Positions 18,802-28,211 of a DNA stretch of 64,000 bases are shown here, one piece after another. The position numbers and the translations under genes are program-made. The first letter of the stretch is position 1. Each line of letters opens with the position of its first letter. Source of the stretch: Streptomyces atratus (GTDB lineage Bacteria; Actinomycetota; Actinomycetes; Streptomycetales; Streptomycetaceae); assembly GCF_900119365.1 (NCBI RefSeq), contig NZ_FPJO01000006.1:1-64000 (forward strand). Direction: 5' to 3'. The notes beneath the pieces were generated by a model, which was not told the DNA's origin, made no database searches, and saw only the letters and a list, made by a program, of their open reading frames with translations.

Positions 18802-19170
18802 CGAAACACCTTTCACCGCGGCCTTCTCACAGTGCGCACAACCGGATTCGGGTCTCACGCTCATGGCATGAGGCCCCGGTAGTGCCGCAACAGTTTAGTG
18901 GACGGCGGTGCGATACAGGCAGTGCGTCAGCGGCTCGATACGCACATGTGTGCGTGAAACTCGTTGTGTTGCGCGTGGTGTCAACTTTCCTACGCGCACG
19001 CGCAATTCCGGGCGTGCGATCCAGTCCTACGGTTGGTTGCGGGACCCGGCTGTGCGCTCGGGCGGGGCGGGTCCTCGCGACCGAGAGGGGGCCGCCCCGC
19101 GGCCGTTCCACCTGGTGGAGGAATCCGTGGGCTGCGTGCCGGAGGCCCGAGTACCTGACTGAGGGACAAG
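18802..19170. other. Divergent promoter region
   Basis: Holds the promoters of the AraC gene (leftward) and the wall-protein gene (rightward). Repeated TGTGTGCGTGA and CGCGCACGCGC stretches occur at 18940-19010, but no clear operator was read. Confidence 0.4.
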
Positions 19171-20073
19171 ATGGCGAACGTCGAACTGATCCAGAACCCG
19201 TGTGAGCAGCGAGCGGCATCCCGCTCCGTTCTGAGAGGTCCGGTGGCCCGTGGGGCCTGGGGACTTGTGGTGACCGCAGGGGTCGTGGGCACGAGCACGG
19301 GAGTCTTCGGAGTCGTACCCGCGGCCGCAGAGCCTGTGTCGCGCACACTGCGGTACACCTGCTCGGTTCCGATGGCCGACGAGCGGCGAGGCACCGTGAA
19401 GATCGACTCGGACGTCCCGAAGTCGGCGACGGTCGGCATGCCCACACCGAAGTTCGTCATCCGTGCGGCGGTGCCGGTCAACGCGGCTGACGCGCGAGAG
19501 TTGCGGAAGGCGGGCATCAAGACCATCACGGGCACGGTGGACGCAAAGGTGCATGTGACGGCGCCGGGCCTCGAGACCGACCTCGGCGTGCCGTTCCAGG
19601 TGGCCAGGACCAGCGTTCCGGCGTCCGGACCGTTCCAGGTCAAGGCGACCGGTGTCGCACCGACGCGCGCCTTCACCCGACCGGGCGGGGCGAGAATCAC
19701 CGTCGGCGACCTCACCGCGCACGTCACCGCGAGCGGCGGCATCGTGACCGTCAAACTCGACCTGTCGTGCGGGCTGGATCCCGGGCAGAACAACGTCGTG
19801 GCGTCGTTCGACGTCACCGGGGCGGGAACGACGACCGGTCCGGCCCCGTCCGGAACGGCTGATACGGCCACCTCGGGCACTGCCGGGTCACGGAACCCGA
19901 GCGACGACGCGAGGACGGACACGACCCCGGAAAGCTCGGCCGACCCCTCCGGCACCATGGCCGAGACCGGGAGCCGGGGCACCAGGAGTCTGGTTCCGCT
20001 GGCTGCGGGGTCCGCCGTCCTGGGCACCCTCGCCGTGGCCGCCGCTTTCCGCTTCCGCTCACGCGGCAGGTGA
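19171..20073 (+). CDS. Secreted, probably sortase-anchored surface protein (DUF6801-like)
   Basis: 300 residues. It has a signal peptide with likely cleavage after PAAA (near 53), then a beta-rich domain beginning RTLRYTCSVPMADERRGTV, which resembles the DUF6801 actinobacterial surface domain. A Thr/Ser/Gly/Asp-rich linker (about 220-260) and a C-terminal sorting signal follow: MAETG near 264, a hydrophobic helix and a basic tail RFRSRGR. MAETG fits the LAXTG motif of class E sortases. GAGGGA precedes the ATG. The stop is adjacent to the NACHT gene start, so the two are probably one transcript. Adhesion or signalling is inference. Confidence 0.72.
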   Translation: MANVELIQNPCEQRAASRSVLRGPVARGAWGLVVTAGVVGTSTGVFGVVPAAAEPVSRTLRYTCSVPMADERRGTVKIDSDVPKSATVGMPTPKFVIRAAVPVNAADARELRKAGIKTITGTVDAKVHVTAPGLETDLGVPFQVARTSVPASGPFQVKATGVAPTRAFTRPGGARITVGDLTAHVTASGGIVTVKLDLSCGLDPGQNNVVASFDVTGAGTTTGPAPSGTADTATSGTAGSRNPSDDARTDTTPESSADPSGTMAETGSRGTRSLVPLAAGSAVLGTLAVAAAFRFRSRGR

Positions 20074-20081
20074 CCAGGGGA

Positions 20082-22274
20082 ATGTCCGACACCGTACGCC
20101 CCACGCGGTGGGGCTGGTCGGCGCTGACGGTGTCGGCGCTGGTGGTGTCGGTCGCCATAGCCGTCCGGGCGGGAACCGGGGACGTGGACCCAGGCGGGTT
20201 GGCGGTCGGGATGGTCGGTCTGATGCTGACGGTAGCGGGCCTGGACCAGGCCAGGTCCTCCCAGGCCCGGGAGGACACCGACGCCGCCGGGCTCGCCGAC
20301 CGCCTCGCCGTCGACATCAGGCAACGCGAGGAGGAAGCCCGCCAGAGACTTCTCGGCGGCAGCGACCGCACCATCGACATCGAGTTCGTCCACCTGCCCT
20401 CCCGTGCCCACCAGGCCGCGGACGCGGCACCCCACGGCACATTGGAGGAAGTCGCCGCCTACTACCGCGCTCTTGGGTCCGGCCGACTCGTCATCACCGG
20501 CGCGCCCGGAGCCGGTAAGACGGTGCTCGCCCTCCACCTCATGCTGCTTCTGCTCGCCGACCGAACGCCGGGCGGCCCCGTTCCCGTACGGCTGTCGTTG
20601 TCCACCTTCGACCCCGGCCCGACCAAGCTCGACGACTGGCTAGCCGACCAGCTCGCCCGCGTACACCGGCTACGCCCCGCCGCGGCAGCCGCCCTCGTCA
20701 GAGCCCGTCTGGTCCTTCCGGTGCTCGACGGCCTCGACGAGATGGACGCCAGGGAGGATCCCGGGCTCGGTTCCCGCGCCGCGGCCGCCCTGGAGGCCAT
20801 GAACAACTACCTCCACGGCACCGCCAAGGGCCAGCTCGTCCTCACCTGCCGCAGCACCCCGTACGCCGCTCTCGAACACGTGAGTCTGTGGGCGCAGGAC
20901 GCCTCCCGTATCGACATCGCCCCTGTCAGCCCAGCCGCGGCCGAGGCGTTCGTCACCGCCCGGGCCATCGACCCGGACCGCTGGGCACCCGTCCTGGACG
21001 CACTCCGCGCCGCCCCGGACAGCCCGCTGGCCCGGGGCCTGTCCACCCCCTGGCGGCTGACCCTGGCGCTCGCCGTCTACGACGAGCGCGACCCCGAGCA
21101 CGGCTGGGTTCGTGATCCCGCGGAGCTCCGTCAACGCGGCCTGCGAACCCCCGAGCAGATCCGGGACCACCTGCTGGATCTGTACATCCGCGGTGCCTCC
21201 CCGATGGACGACACCACCGCGCCCTACACGCGGCAGCAGGTGCGTATTTGGATGACGGTCCTCGCCCGCCACCTGCGCACCAACACCGGTGCCCGCGAGG
21301 TGGCCGGACGCCGTCTGTCGAACACCGACCTCGTGCTCCACGAATTGTGGCCGCTCACCGGCCACCGCCGCGCTCGCACCGTCCACGTCCTCCTGACCAT
21401 CGCGGTGTGGGCCGTTGCCGACCTGCCCGCGGGCCTGCTCGACGCGTGGAGCGTGTACGTGACGAACGTGACGCTCATGGCGGCGGGCAGCCTTCTCGTG
21501 GGAATCCCTCCCTGGCCGATCCCGTCCCGGCTGGAACGCACCACGGTCGGAACGCGTGTCGGACGACGCCAGCTCGTGAACGGGCTCGTGGGCGGGCTCT
21601 TCTGGGGAGGGCTCGTCGTCGTGCTCGACATCGGGAACGTCGTCGGACTGGTGATCGGGCTCGTGTACGGATCGGTGGTGGGACTCGTCGGAGGGGCGAC
21701 CGTCGGGGCCGGACTGGCGGGCGTGCTCTCGGACGCACCCGAGATCCGCAGGCCGCACGGGCTCGCGTCGCCGCGCCGCATGGTGCGGGACGACCTGGTG
21801 ACCGGGCTCGTGACCGGCCTCGTGGTCGGGCTCGGGTTCGTCCCCTTCTACTGGTTCGCCCTGAGCCCCGTCCTCGCGTTCGGGGCGGTGTTCATCTACA
21901 TGGCCCTGTTCGGCCTCGGTGGCGGGCGGGTGCTCGCTCTGGTCTACAACCGCCTGTTCAGATGCGGCTACCGGGGCGCGCTCGACGTGCTGTTCAGGCC
22001 CTGGCGCGCGTTCGGACCCCTGTTCAGGACAGGCGCCGGCCCGGCCCTCGGAGCGGCTGGGGTCCGCTACGTGGCTCTCCTGCTCTGTACTCGCCGCTGG
22101 TGGTCCGACCAGCCACTGCCCTGGCGCCTCGGCCGCTTCCTCGACTGGTGCTGCGACGCGGGGCTGATGCGCACCGCCGGGATCGCCTACCAGTTCCGCC
22201 ACCGCGAGCTCCAGGACTTTCTCGCCCGCGGCGACATCCGCCACGACCCGCCGGGCGGCCCCGTGTCCGCGTGA
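20082..22274 (+). CDS. Membrane NACHT-domain ATPase
   Basis: About 730 residues. Two N-terminal hydrophobic segments (13-30, 38-53) precede a NACHT-type P-loop ATPase: Walker A GAPGAGKT (140-147), Walker B VLPVLDGLDEMD (211-222) and a sensor-like LVLTCRSTPY. Residues about 430-640 hold several Gly/Val-rich membrane segments. The end (AYQFRHRELQDFLARGD) is the short motif closing many Streptomyces NACHT proteins. NACHT proteins are STAND-type switches, some in antiphage defence. No attached effector is recognised here, so the output is unknown. ATG 20082 has AGGTGA eight bases upstream; GTG 20070 would overlap the previous stop. Confidence 0.83.
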   Translation: MSDTVRPTRWGWSALTVSALVVSVAIAVRAGTGDVDPGGLAVGMVGLMLTVAGLDQARSSQAREDTDAAGLADRLAVDIRQREEEARQRLLGGSDRTIDIEFVHLPSRAHQAADAAPHGTLEEVAAYYRALGSGRLVITGAPGAGKTVLALHLMLLLLADRTPGGPVPVRLSLSTFDPGPTKLDDWLADQLARVHRLRPAAAAALVRARLVLPVLDGLDEMDAREDPGLGSRAAAALEAMNNYLHGTAKGQLVLTCRSTPYAALEHVSLWAQDASRIDIAPVSPAAAEAFVTARAIDPDRWAPVLDALRAAPDSPLARGLSTPWRLTLALAVYDERDPEHGWVRDPAELRQRGLRTPEQIRDHLLDLYIRGASPMDDTTAPYTRQQVRIWMTVLARHLRTNTGAREVAGRRLSNTDLVLHELWPLTGHRRARTVHVLLTIAVWAVADLPAGLLDAWSVYVTNVTLMAAGSLLVGIPPWPIPSRLERTTVGTRVGRRQLVNGLVGGLFWGGLVVVLDIGNVVGLVIGLVYGSVVGLVGGATVGAGLAGVLSDAPEIRRPHGLASPRRMVRDDLVTGLVTGLVVGLGFVPFYWFALSPVLAFGAVFIYMALFGLGGGRVLALVYNRLFRCGYRGALDVLFRPWRAFGPLFRTGAGPALGAAGVRYVALLLCTRRWWSDQPLPWRLGRFLDWCCDAGLMRTAGIAYQFRHRELQDFLARGDIRHDPPGGPVSA

Positions 22275-22374
22275 ACCCCGGGTGGCTGGTCGGTCACAAG
22301 GGTGCGGTCCGGTGCCCGCTCAGTTCCCGCACGCACCGTGACGGACGTGTCCGCCGCCTCCCGGGACCTGATGT

Positions 22375-22692
22375 TCACCGCTTGTAGTAGATGTGATTGG
22401 TGACGTTCCCGCCGCTGACCGTGCAGATCCCCGCCGGGGCCCCCGTACATACGCGCGCTGGTGATCGGTGAGGTCTGCGACAAGAACGGGGAAGCCGTGC
22501 GGGAGTGCCATCAGGACGTCCAGGCCGCCGAAGCCGTGGCCGGTGGCGGCGGTCAGGCCGACGGCGCGACGGCGCTCGTGCTCTGCGTCGTCGATGTCGA
22601 GCTGCAGCTCGAAGAGCCGGGTGATTGCCGATCGCGGCGGCGACGCCGTCCCAGGCATAGGCCACCCGCTCAGCGTCGGGGATCGGCCCCAA
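22375..22692 (-). pseudogene. Frameshifted hypothetical gene
   Basis: The first part (GPIPDAERVAYAWDGVAAAIGN) and last part (APAGICTVSGGNVTNHIYYK) share one frame. The middle (ITRLFELQLDIDDAEHERRR through GFPVLVADLTDHQRAYV) lies in another, so two compensating single-base shifts near 22625 and 22440 must have occurred. The spliced reading looks like a real protein of about 105 residues, but I do not recognise the family. Decay or sequencing error are both possible. Confidence 0.45.
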
Positions 22693-22840
22693 GCGGTGCC
22701 GTGGTGATCAAATCGTTGCCGCACCGTGTACAACCCCGTACAGCCCTCTCTTGTCCCACAGTCAGCCGCGAGGATGAGCCTCCGGCTCCGGGGCGCCTAC
22801 GCGTTCGGTCCAGGCTGCAGGGGAAAGGGCGAGCTCGAAG

Positions 22841-23620
22841 ATGGGGAAGACGATGTGGAAAGCGGTGGTGGCCGGTGGAGCGGCGGTCGTGTTCACAGGG
22901 GTGGCGGCGGTGCCGGCTGGGGCGGCGGAGGGCGGGGTCTCCTTCACCCGGGTCTCGGTGAACGGCGGGAAGCCGATCGTGATCGGGGTCAAGGAGGAGG
23001 TCGAGGTGCATGCGGTTTTCCGGATGACGACCAAACTCAGATACGACTTCGGGCCGACGGTGTTCCCCTACCGGGGGAAGCCCGACACTGGGGACACCCT
23101 GCACAGCTCCATCATCACCAGCGACTGCAAGGTCGTGGACAGGGCGAAAGGAATCTGCGACTTCGAGGAATGGCTGTACATCGACCCGCAGAACCATGAC
23201 TTCGGGAACGAGGACGCCGGCACCTGGCGAACTGCTGCTCGGGTCTTTCTCGCCGGCGACGCCCACGACACTGATGACAACGACCTCCCGTTGCAGGTCA
23301 AGCGGGCCACACGCGTCACTGTCAACGCCTCGCCGGAGCCGGTCGCGAAAGGGAAGACGATCACCGTGACCGGGCGGGTCACACGGGCGAACTGGGACAC
23401 CCACACGTACCAGGGGTACGCGGGCCGAACGGTCAGCCTGCAGTTCAAGGCGGCGGGCGCCTCCTCGTACACAACGGTCAAGAAAGCGACGTCGAGTAAA
23501 ACGGGGGCGCTCAAGACCACGGTGAAGGCCACCGGGCCGGGGACATGGCGGTGGACGTACTACGGGAACTCCACCTCCGGGGCAAAGTCGTCGACCGGGG
23601 ATCACGTCGCCGTGCGGTAG
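22841..23620 (+). CDS. Secreted protein with Ig-like/stalk C-terminal domain
   Basis: About 259 residues. It has a signal peptide (WKAVVAGGAAVVFTGVAAVP, cleavage near AGAA). A domain of about 100 residues with acidic loops (DTDDNDLPL) follows, then a beta-sandwich of the kind seen in Streptomyces surface or Ca-binding-like proteins (RVTVNASPEPVAKGKTITVT, GRTVSLQFKAAG, GPGTWRWTYYGNSTS). Two starts compete: ATG 22841, or ATG 22853 with GGGGA five bases upstream, the latter removing four residues. It appears monocistronic. The function is unknown; an extracellular structural or binding role is inference. Confidence 0.72.
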   Translation: MGKTMWKAVVAGGAAVVFTGVAAVPAGAAEGGVSFTRVSVNGGKPIVIGVKEEVEVHAVFRMTTKLRYDFGPTVFPYRGKPDTGDTLHSSIITSDCKVVDRAKGICDFEEWLYIDPQNHDFGNEDAGTWRTAARVFLAGDAHDTDDNDLPLQVKRATRVTVNASPEPVAKGKTITVTGRVTRANWDTHTYQGYAGRTVSLQFKAAGASSYTTVKKATSSKTGALKTTVKATGPGTWRWTYYGNSTSGAKSSTGDHVAVR

Positions 23621-23679
23621 GCGACGTGCGCGGACCGCGTCGAAAGACCGTCCACTTCCTGACGTCCCTGCCCGGCAGG

Positions 23680-23835
23680 GGCGTCAACTACGACCGTCAG
23701 CGCGCACGCGGCAAGACCCGCACCCAGGCCATCCTCCGCCTGGCCCGCCAGCGCGTGAACGTCATCCACGCGATGATCCGCACCGGCGCCCTCTACGAAC
23801 CACGCGCCCCCGACGACGTCGACCTCGCCGCCTGA
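23680..23835 (+). pseudogene. IS110-family transposase C-terminal fragment
   Basis: Reads NYDRQRARGKTRTQAILRLA, then RQRVNVIHAMIRTGALYEP to the stop at 23835. This is the last quarter of IS110-type transposases, with the YDRKRAEGK...ALARRRVNVL consensus. The catalytic DEDD domain is absent. Confidence 0.7.
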
Positions 23836-23889
23836 CAACACCCCCCCTGTCTCCGAGACTGGAGTTCCAGTAGATCCTGGTCCCTACCC

Positions 23890-24105
23890 GTGCAGGAAGC
23901 ACGGGAGTTGACGGAGGTGATGACCGAACGCGGACGTGCACGCGTCATCCACTGCGACCTGCCCGGCGATGAATGCGCAGAAGGTGACCTCGCGGAAGAC
24001 GACGTCGTCGAGCATCACGTGCGCAACAGAAACACCCGCAGAGCCACCCTCCTGCTCATCGGGGCCCTCACGGACCTTGGCTTCGGCGACCTGGACAACG
24101 ACTGA
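23890..24105 (+). CDS. Small acidic hypothetical protein, uncertain
   Basis: From GTG 23890, 71 residues, rich in Asp/Glu/Arg: LTEVMTERGRARVIHCDLPG, DECAEGDLAEDDVVEHHVR and ATLLLIGALTDLGFGDLDND. Composition and amphipathic segments look protein-like, but I recognise no family and see no convincing ribosome site. It follows an IS110 fragment and could be the tail of a broken gene. Met 23923 is an alternative start. Confidence 0.35.
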   Translation: MQEARELTEVMTERGRARVIHCDLPGDECAEGDLAEDDVVEHHVRNRNTRRATLLLIGALTDLGFGDLDND

Positions 24106-24182
24106 CACGACCCCGTGATCGTCACCGGCTTCACCGCAATCGCCCACACCCACAAGCTCGGGCTCACGCCTGGCCAGAAGAC

Positions 24183-24210
24183 CGCCCCCCCGGCCCTCGG
24201 ACGGGGGGCG
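24183..24210 (-). terminator. GC-rich hairpin after the oxidase/decarboxylase operon
   Basis: Arms CGCCCCCC and GGGGGGCG around a 12-base loop, 24 bases beyond the stop of the decarboxylase gene. Three further G6 runs (24203-24222) could also form a G-quadruplex. Confidence 0.5.
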
Positions 24211-24233
24211 GGGGGCGGGGGGCCGTACGGCGG

Positions 24234-26078
24234 CTACTTGCACTTCTCGTCGATCTTGTACTGGAGTGCCCGCGGGTAGTCGTGCCGGCTGAGCCGGACC
24301 CGGGCCAGGATCGGGGCGCGGTTGATGTCATTGCCCGGATCGGCGATGTCGAGCAGCAGTGACTCCAGCTGGGTGTGGGTGGTGAGCTCCCGCCCGTGCA
24401 TCCGGTCCTTCTCCGAGCCGAAGACCTCCGCGAGCTTCTCGTACTGCCACGAGTGCAGCACGTTGTAGAAGTCGGCCCCGTCGGACGGCTTCTCCTTGTA
24501 GTAGCAGGGGCTGACCAGCATTTGCTCGATGCCGTAGAAGCCCTCGTTGTCCAGGACGAAGACCACCGGCCGCAGGTGGTGGCGCACATGCGTGGACAGC
24601 TCCTGGCAGATCTCCTGGAACGAGCCGTCCCCGACGAACACCAGCGGCCGCTTGAGCGGCTGCTGGCGGCCCAGCGCCACCCCGGTGGCCGCGCCGACCG
24701 AGTAGCCGATGGACAGCCAACTGTTCTGCGCCACGAAGCTCGCCCGCTCCGCCATCCGCAGATTCATCGAGCCCAGCAGTGCGAACGCCGCGTCCGAGAC
24801 CACCGTGAACGGCGAGGTGGCCTCCGGGCCGTCGCCCTGCGCCTGGCTCAGCAGAAAAGCGTTCATGTGCTGGAAGAACCCGTCGTACGTGAGCTCCTCG
24901 GGGTAGTCCGTGCCGCTCAGGCCGGTCAGGAAGGCGATCGTGTTCGCCGGGACCTGCCGGTCCTTGGCATGTGCCAGCGCGTAGAGGTCGGTCTCGAACG
25001 CCCGCTTGCCGAAAGCGACACCCAGCGCGTCCCGCAGCGCCGGGACGAACCGCGCCAGCTGGACGTCCGGGAAGTACTGCGCGCCGACGCTGACGCCCTC
25101 GCGGGCGGCCACGATCCAGTCGTCGCCGATCGACTTCTCGCCGCCGAGATTCTTCGACGTCGACCAGGTGCCCAGGCCGATCCGGCACCCGGCGGCCATG
25201 AATGCCTTGCGCACCTCCGGCAGGCTCGCCTTGCCGTTGTAGACGCCCGTGAAGCCCGGGGTGTTCTCGGAGACCACGGACTTCGCGCCTACGGTGGTGC
25301 AGAACGGGATGCCGGTCAGCTGCACCAGCGAGACCAGTTCCCGCTCCAGCCGATTGCGTTCGATCTCCTCCCCCGCCCACAGCACCGGCGTGCCGAGCCG
25401 TTCGACCAGCTTCACCGAGGCCTCCACCGCCTTGGCGAGCATTTCCTCGTGCTTCTTGGTGAACGGTCGTTCCTGGCGACGGAGTTCGCCCTGCGGTGCG
25501 GCGCACGGGGCATTCCAGAGGTCGTCCATCACCTCCAGGTAGACCGGCCTGCGCTCGGTCAGGCCGGCGGTGATCGCGCTGTCGATCTGCGAGGGCGCGA
25601 GTCCGGGGTTGGAGATCACCTGCGCGTCCACCGTGACCTGCCGGTAGACCTCCAGATTACTCTCCCGGCGCTGGCTCATGTGCGAGGTGAGCAGACCGAC
25701 CGCCTGGTAGTTGAGCCACTGCTCGTACGACGGCGCCGCGTTGATCGCGATCACCGGCACGTACTCGACGTACGCGCCGCCGATCGGGTTGAGCAGGCTG
25801 AAAGCGCCCACACCATAGGTGACCGCGACGGCAGCGACGCCCTGCTCGCCCTTGGCGAGGTCGGCGTCGGCGGCTCGCACCCGGGCGTAGGCGTCGGCGG
25901 CGTAGCCGCCGCCGATCTCGGTCGGGGTGCCGACCCAGCGCACCCCGGTGGTGGCGTGCATGATCGTCAGGAAGGGGCCGAGGTGGTCGCCCGGCACCCC
26001 GAACAGGTACCGGATGCCCAACTGCTCCAGCCTGGTGGCCAGGTAACGACCCACCGTCCATTCGTCGTTGCTGTTCAT
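24234..26078 (-). CDS. ThDP-dependent 2-oxoacid decarboxylase (pyruvate/indolepyruvate decarboxylase-like)
   Basis: 614 residues. It has the three-domain layout of ThDP decarboxylases: an N-terminal PYR domain with cofactor-activating Glu in [16 protein letters not shown] (E54), a central domain, and a C-terminal PP domain with VGDGSFQEI followed about 26 residues later by [11 protein letters not shown] (GDG...DN motif, roughly 480-512). In place of the His-His pair of pyruvate decarboxylases it has [10 protein letters not shown], so the substrate may differ. ATG 26078 has a strong GGAGGT site and overlaps the flavoenzyme stop by four bases. It probably decarboxylates the 2-oxoacid made by that enzyme: succinic semialdehyde if the acid is 2-oxoglutarate, an aryl aldehyde if it is aromatic. 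Confidence 0.88.
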   Translation of the reverse strand: MNSNDEWTVGRYLATRLEQLGIRYLFGVPGDHLGPFLTIMHATTGVRWVGTPTEIGGGYAADAYARVRAADADLAKGEQGVAAVAVTYGVGAFSLLNPIGGAYVEYVPVIAINAAPSYEQWLNYQAVGLLTSHMSQRRESNLEVYRQVTVDAQVISNPGLAPSQIDSAITAGLTERRPVYLEVMDDLWNAPCAAPQGELRRQERPFTKKHEEMLAKAVEASVKLVERLGTPVLWAGEEIERNRLERELVSLVQLTGIPFCTTVGAKSVVSENTPGFTGVYNGKASLPEVRKAFMAAGCRIGLGTWSTSKNLGGEKSIGDDWIVAAREGVSVGAQYFPDVQLARFVPALRDALGVAFGKRAFETDLYALAHAKDRQVPANTIAFLTGLSGTDYPEELTYDGFFQHMNAFLLSQAQGDGPEATSPFTVVSDAAFALLGSMNLRMAERASFVAQNSWLSIGYSVGAATGVALGRQQPLKRPLVFVGDGSFQEICQELSTHVRHHLRPVVFVLDNEGFYGIEQMLVSPCYYKEKPSDGADFYNVLHSWQYEKLAEVFGSEKDRMHGRELTTHTQLESLLLDIADPGNDINRAPILARVRLSRHDYPRALQYKIDEKCK

Positions 26079-28195
26079 CTGCTCAGTACCTCCGCTCTGC
26101 GTGCGCGGCCGGTCCGCGCCTCGGGCCGGATCTCCGGTTTGGCGCGGGGCGGTGGCGCGGGTGCCTCGTGCACGGCGATCGCCGCGCGGACAGCGGTCTC
26201 CACAGCGCCCTCGATCCAGGCGTGCTTGAGCGATACGTGCTCGCCGGCGAAGTGCACCGGGCCCTCCGGCTTGACCACGTCGAGGTGGAAGCTGGTCATC
26301 TGGTGCGGGGTGTACACCGCCGCCTCGCCGAAAGCGTACGGGTCGCGCAGCCAGCTCTGGGTCTGGCCGTAGCCGGTGTAGAACACCTCGATCCGCCGGC
26401 CGTGCACCGACTGGAGGTTGCGCAACGCGTACACGTACCGCTCGGCGTCGGCCATCGAGTCCCAGCGCACCGCGTCGTCCGACCAGCTGTAGCCGGCCAG
26501 CACCACGCCGCCGCCGTCGCTGTCGGGCACCGGGTGCGAGGGGTAGTACATGAAGCGGTTCGGGTTGTCGGTGGTCGAACCGCCGCCGAAGCAGTTGGTG
26601 GCGGGGCGCACGCTCGCCCGGCGCAGCGGGGTGTGCCGGAAGACCTCGAACTGCTCCTGGCTGATCCGGCTGGAGTCCACGCTCCGGTGGGCGCCGAGCA
26701 GCACCCTCGGTGGATCGAGCGGCGGCCGGTGCCCGTTGTGCGCGGCCGAAGCAACCGTCGCGGCCGCCTCGGCGTCCTCCTCGCCGGCCCGCTGGTAGTA
26801 CTCGTACAGGCCGGGTTCGATGGAGTCGAGCTCGTCCTTCCAGTCCGCCTCGGTGAACTCCCACCACCGGCGGGAGAACTCCAGCAGCACCTTGGTGGCC
26901 TGGTCGTAGTGCGTCTCGATGATCGCCCGGCGCTTCTTGTACGAGTACGGGGGCGAGACCTGGACGAACCGCAGCGCGGAGAACGGGACGGTGACGATCG
27001 CGAAGTCACCCTTCCAGACCGTGGGTTCGGCCTCTGGATCGTCCTCGGGCACGGTGTGAACGGCGACCTGCGGTCCGTTCGGTCCGACGTCCTCGCCGGC
27101 CTCGCCGTCGCGGCGCGGGTCCCAGTACTCCATCCGGACCATCCGCTCGCCCATTTCGAGCTCCCCCTGGAGCTCCATGGCGAGGGCGTAGGGCAGCTGC
27201 CAGCTGCCGCCCTCGATCTCCCAGTAGGTGGCGTCCGGGTTGATGTCGCTGCGGCCCAGGAAGGTGTGGAAGAAGGACAGGTGCAGTCGCGAGGTCATGT
27301 TCTCGATCGTGCCGATCGCCTCGATGGCCTCATCGCTGAAGCCCGCGTACTCGCGCAGGAATCGGCCCATCGAGTAGCCGTCGAAGTCGCGGATCACCCG
27401 GGCCCAGCCGTCCAGCCAGTCGGCGAACGGCTTGCGCACCCGCTTGCCGTTCTCGATGTACGAGTAGTAGTCGCGGACCGGCTCCAGCGCCTGGTTGACC
27501 ATCTCGGCGGCGGTGATCCGCACCTCGTCGCCGGTGAGGTGAAAGCCCTCGTTGACGCTGCTGGGGTCGGCGGCGTACTCGCTGCGGCGGGCCTGGATCC
27601 GGTTGGTGCGGATCCAGCTGTTGAAGCGCTTGACGGGCTCGCGGAAGTCCGGGCTGTCCTCGCCGTACTTCCAGACCTTGCCGTCCTCGAAGGACTCGTA
27701 GACCACCGGCGGGACGGGCGTGTTCTGGTTGCCGGTGTCGGGATCGACGTCGACGTTGTAGAACAGCTGCCGTTTCAGGCCGAGGCTGTCGACCAGGGCC
27801 AGGGTGAGAGGGTGGAAGCTGGGCAGGCGCATCGCCCCTGCCTCCCCGTACTGCTCCGGGTCGCAGAACGGACCGTCCTGCTCGTCGTCGGTGGAGCGGA
27901 AAGTCTTGATCCGCCCGCCGACCCGGTTGGCGTTGGCCTCCAGGACGGTGACGTTGTGCCCGGCGTCCTTGAGCAGCTTCCCGGCAACCAGACCGGCGAT
28001 CCCGGCGCCGACGATCAGCACGTCCTTGGGCTCGTCGGTCTCCGGGATGCCCTCCTTGATCAGGACGTCGAGGTAGCGCAGCTTCAGGTCCTTGTCGTCC
28101 GGACCGACCAGCAGCAGCTCGCGGGCCAGCTGCTGGCAGGTCCGCCGGCGGGCGCGGTCGTTGACCGTGCCCTCGACGGTGGGGTTCTCGTTCAT
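26075..28195 (-). CDS. L-glutamate oxidase-like L-amino acid oxidase (FAD)
   Basis: 706 residues, the precursor size of Streptomyces L-glutamate oxidase, which it resembles along its length. FAD site: [20 protein letters not shown] (63-68 core) and [18 protein letters not shown] carries the carboxylate-binding Arg (R123). [12 protein letters not shown] (R303, H310) appears to hold the Arg and His that, as I recall, recognise the glutamate side chain. The C-terminus [20 protein letters not shown] closes the FAD domain. Reaction: L-amino acid + O2 + H2O to 2-oxoacid + NH3 + H2O2. No signal peptide is obvious. GAGGAGAAG precedes the ATG. It lies 16 bases after the peroxidase gene. Confidence 0.87.
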   Translation of the reverse strand: MNENPTVEGTVNDRARRRTCQQLARELLLVGPDDKDLKLRYLDVLIKEGIPETDEPKDVLIVGAGIAGLVAGKLLKDAGHNVTVLEANANRVGGRIKTFRSTDDEQDGPFCDPEQYGEAGAMRLPSFHPLTLALVDSLGLKRQLFYNVDVDPDTGNQNTPVPPVVYESFEDGKVWKYGEDSPDFREPVKRFNSWIRTNRIQARRSEYAADPSSVNEGFHLTGDEVRITAAEMVNQALEPVRDYYSYIENGKRVRKPFADWLDGWARVIRDFDGYSMGRFLREYAGFSDEAIEAIGTIENMTSRLHLSFFHTFLGRSDINPDATYWEIEGGSWQLPYALAMELQGELEMGERMVRMEYWDPRRDGEAGEDVGPNGPQVAVHTVPEDDPEAEPTVWKGDFAIVTVPFSALRFVQVSPPYSYKKRRAIIETHYDQATKVLLEFSRRWWEFTEADWKDELDSIEPGLYEYYQRAGEEDAEAAATVASAAHNGHRPPLDPPRVLLGAHRSVDSSRISQEQFEVFRHTPLRRASVRPATNCFGGGSTTDNPNRFMYYPSHPVPDSDGGGVVLAGYSWSDDAVRWDSMADAERYVYALRNLQSVHGRRIEVFYTGYGQTQSWLRDPYAFGEAAVYTPHQMTSFHLDVVKPEGPVHFAGEHVSLKHAWIEGAVETAVRAAIAVHEAPAPPPRAKPEIRPEARTGRARRAEVLSR

Positions 28196-28211
28196 GGCTT
28201 CTCCTCGCCGC

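Noticed and set aside
24203..24222. G-run array as a G-quadruplex regulatory element
   Set aside because: Possible, but its place after the operon stop and the matching C-run make a terminator hairpin the simpler reading.
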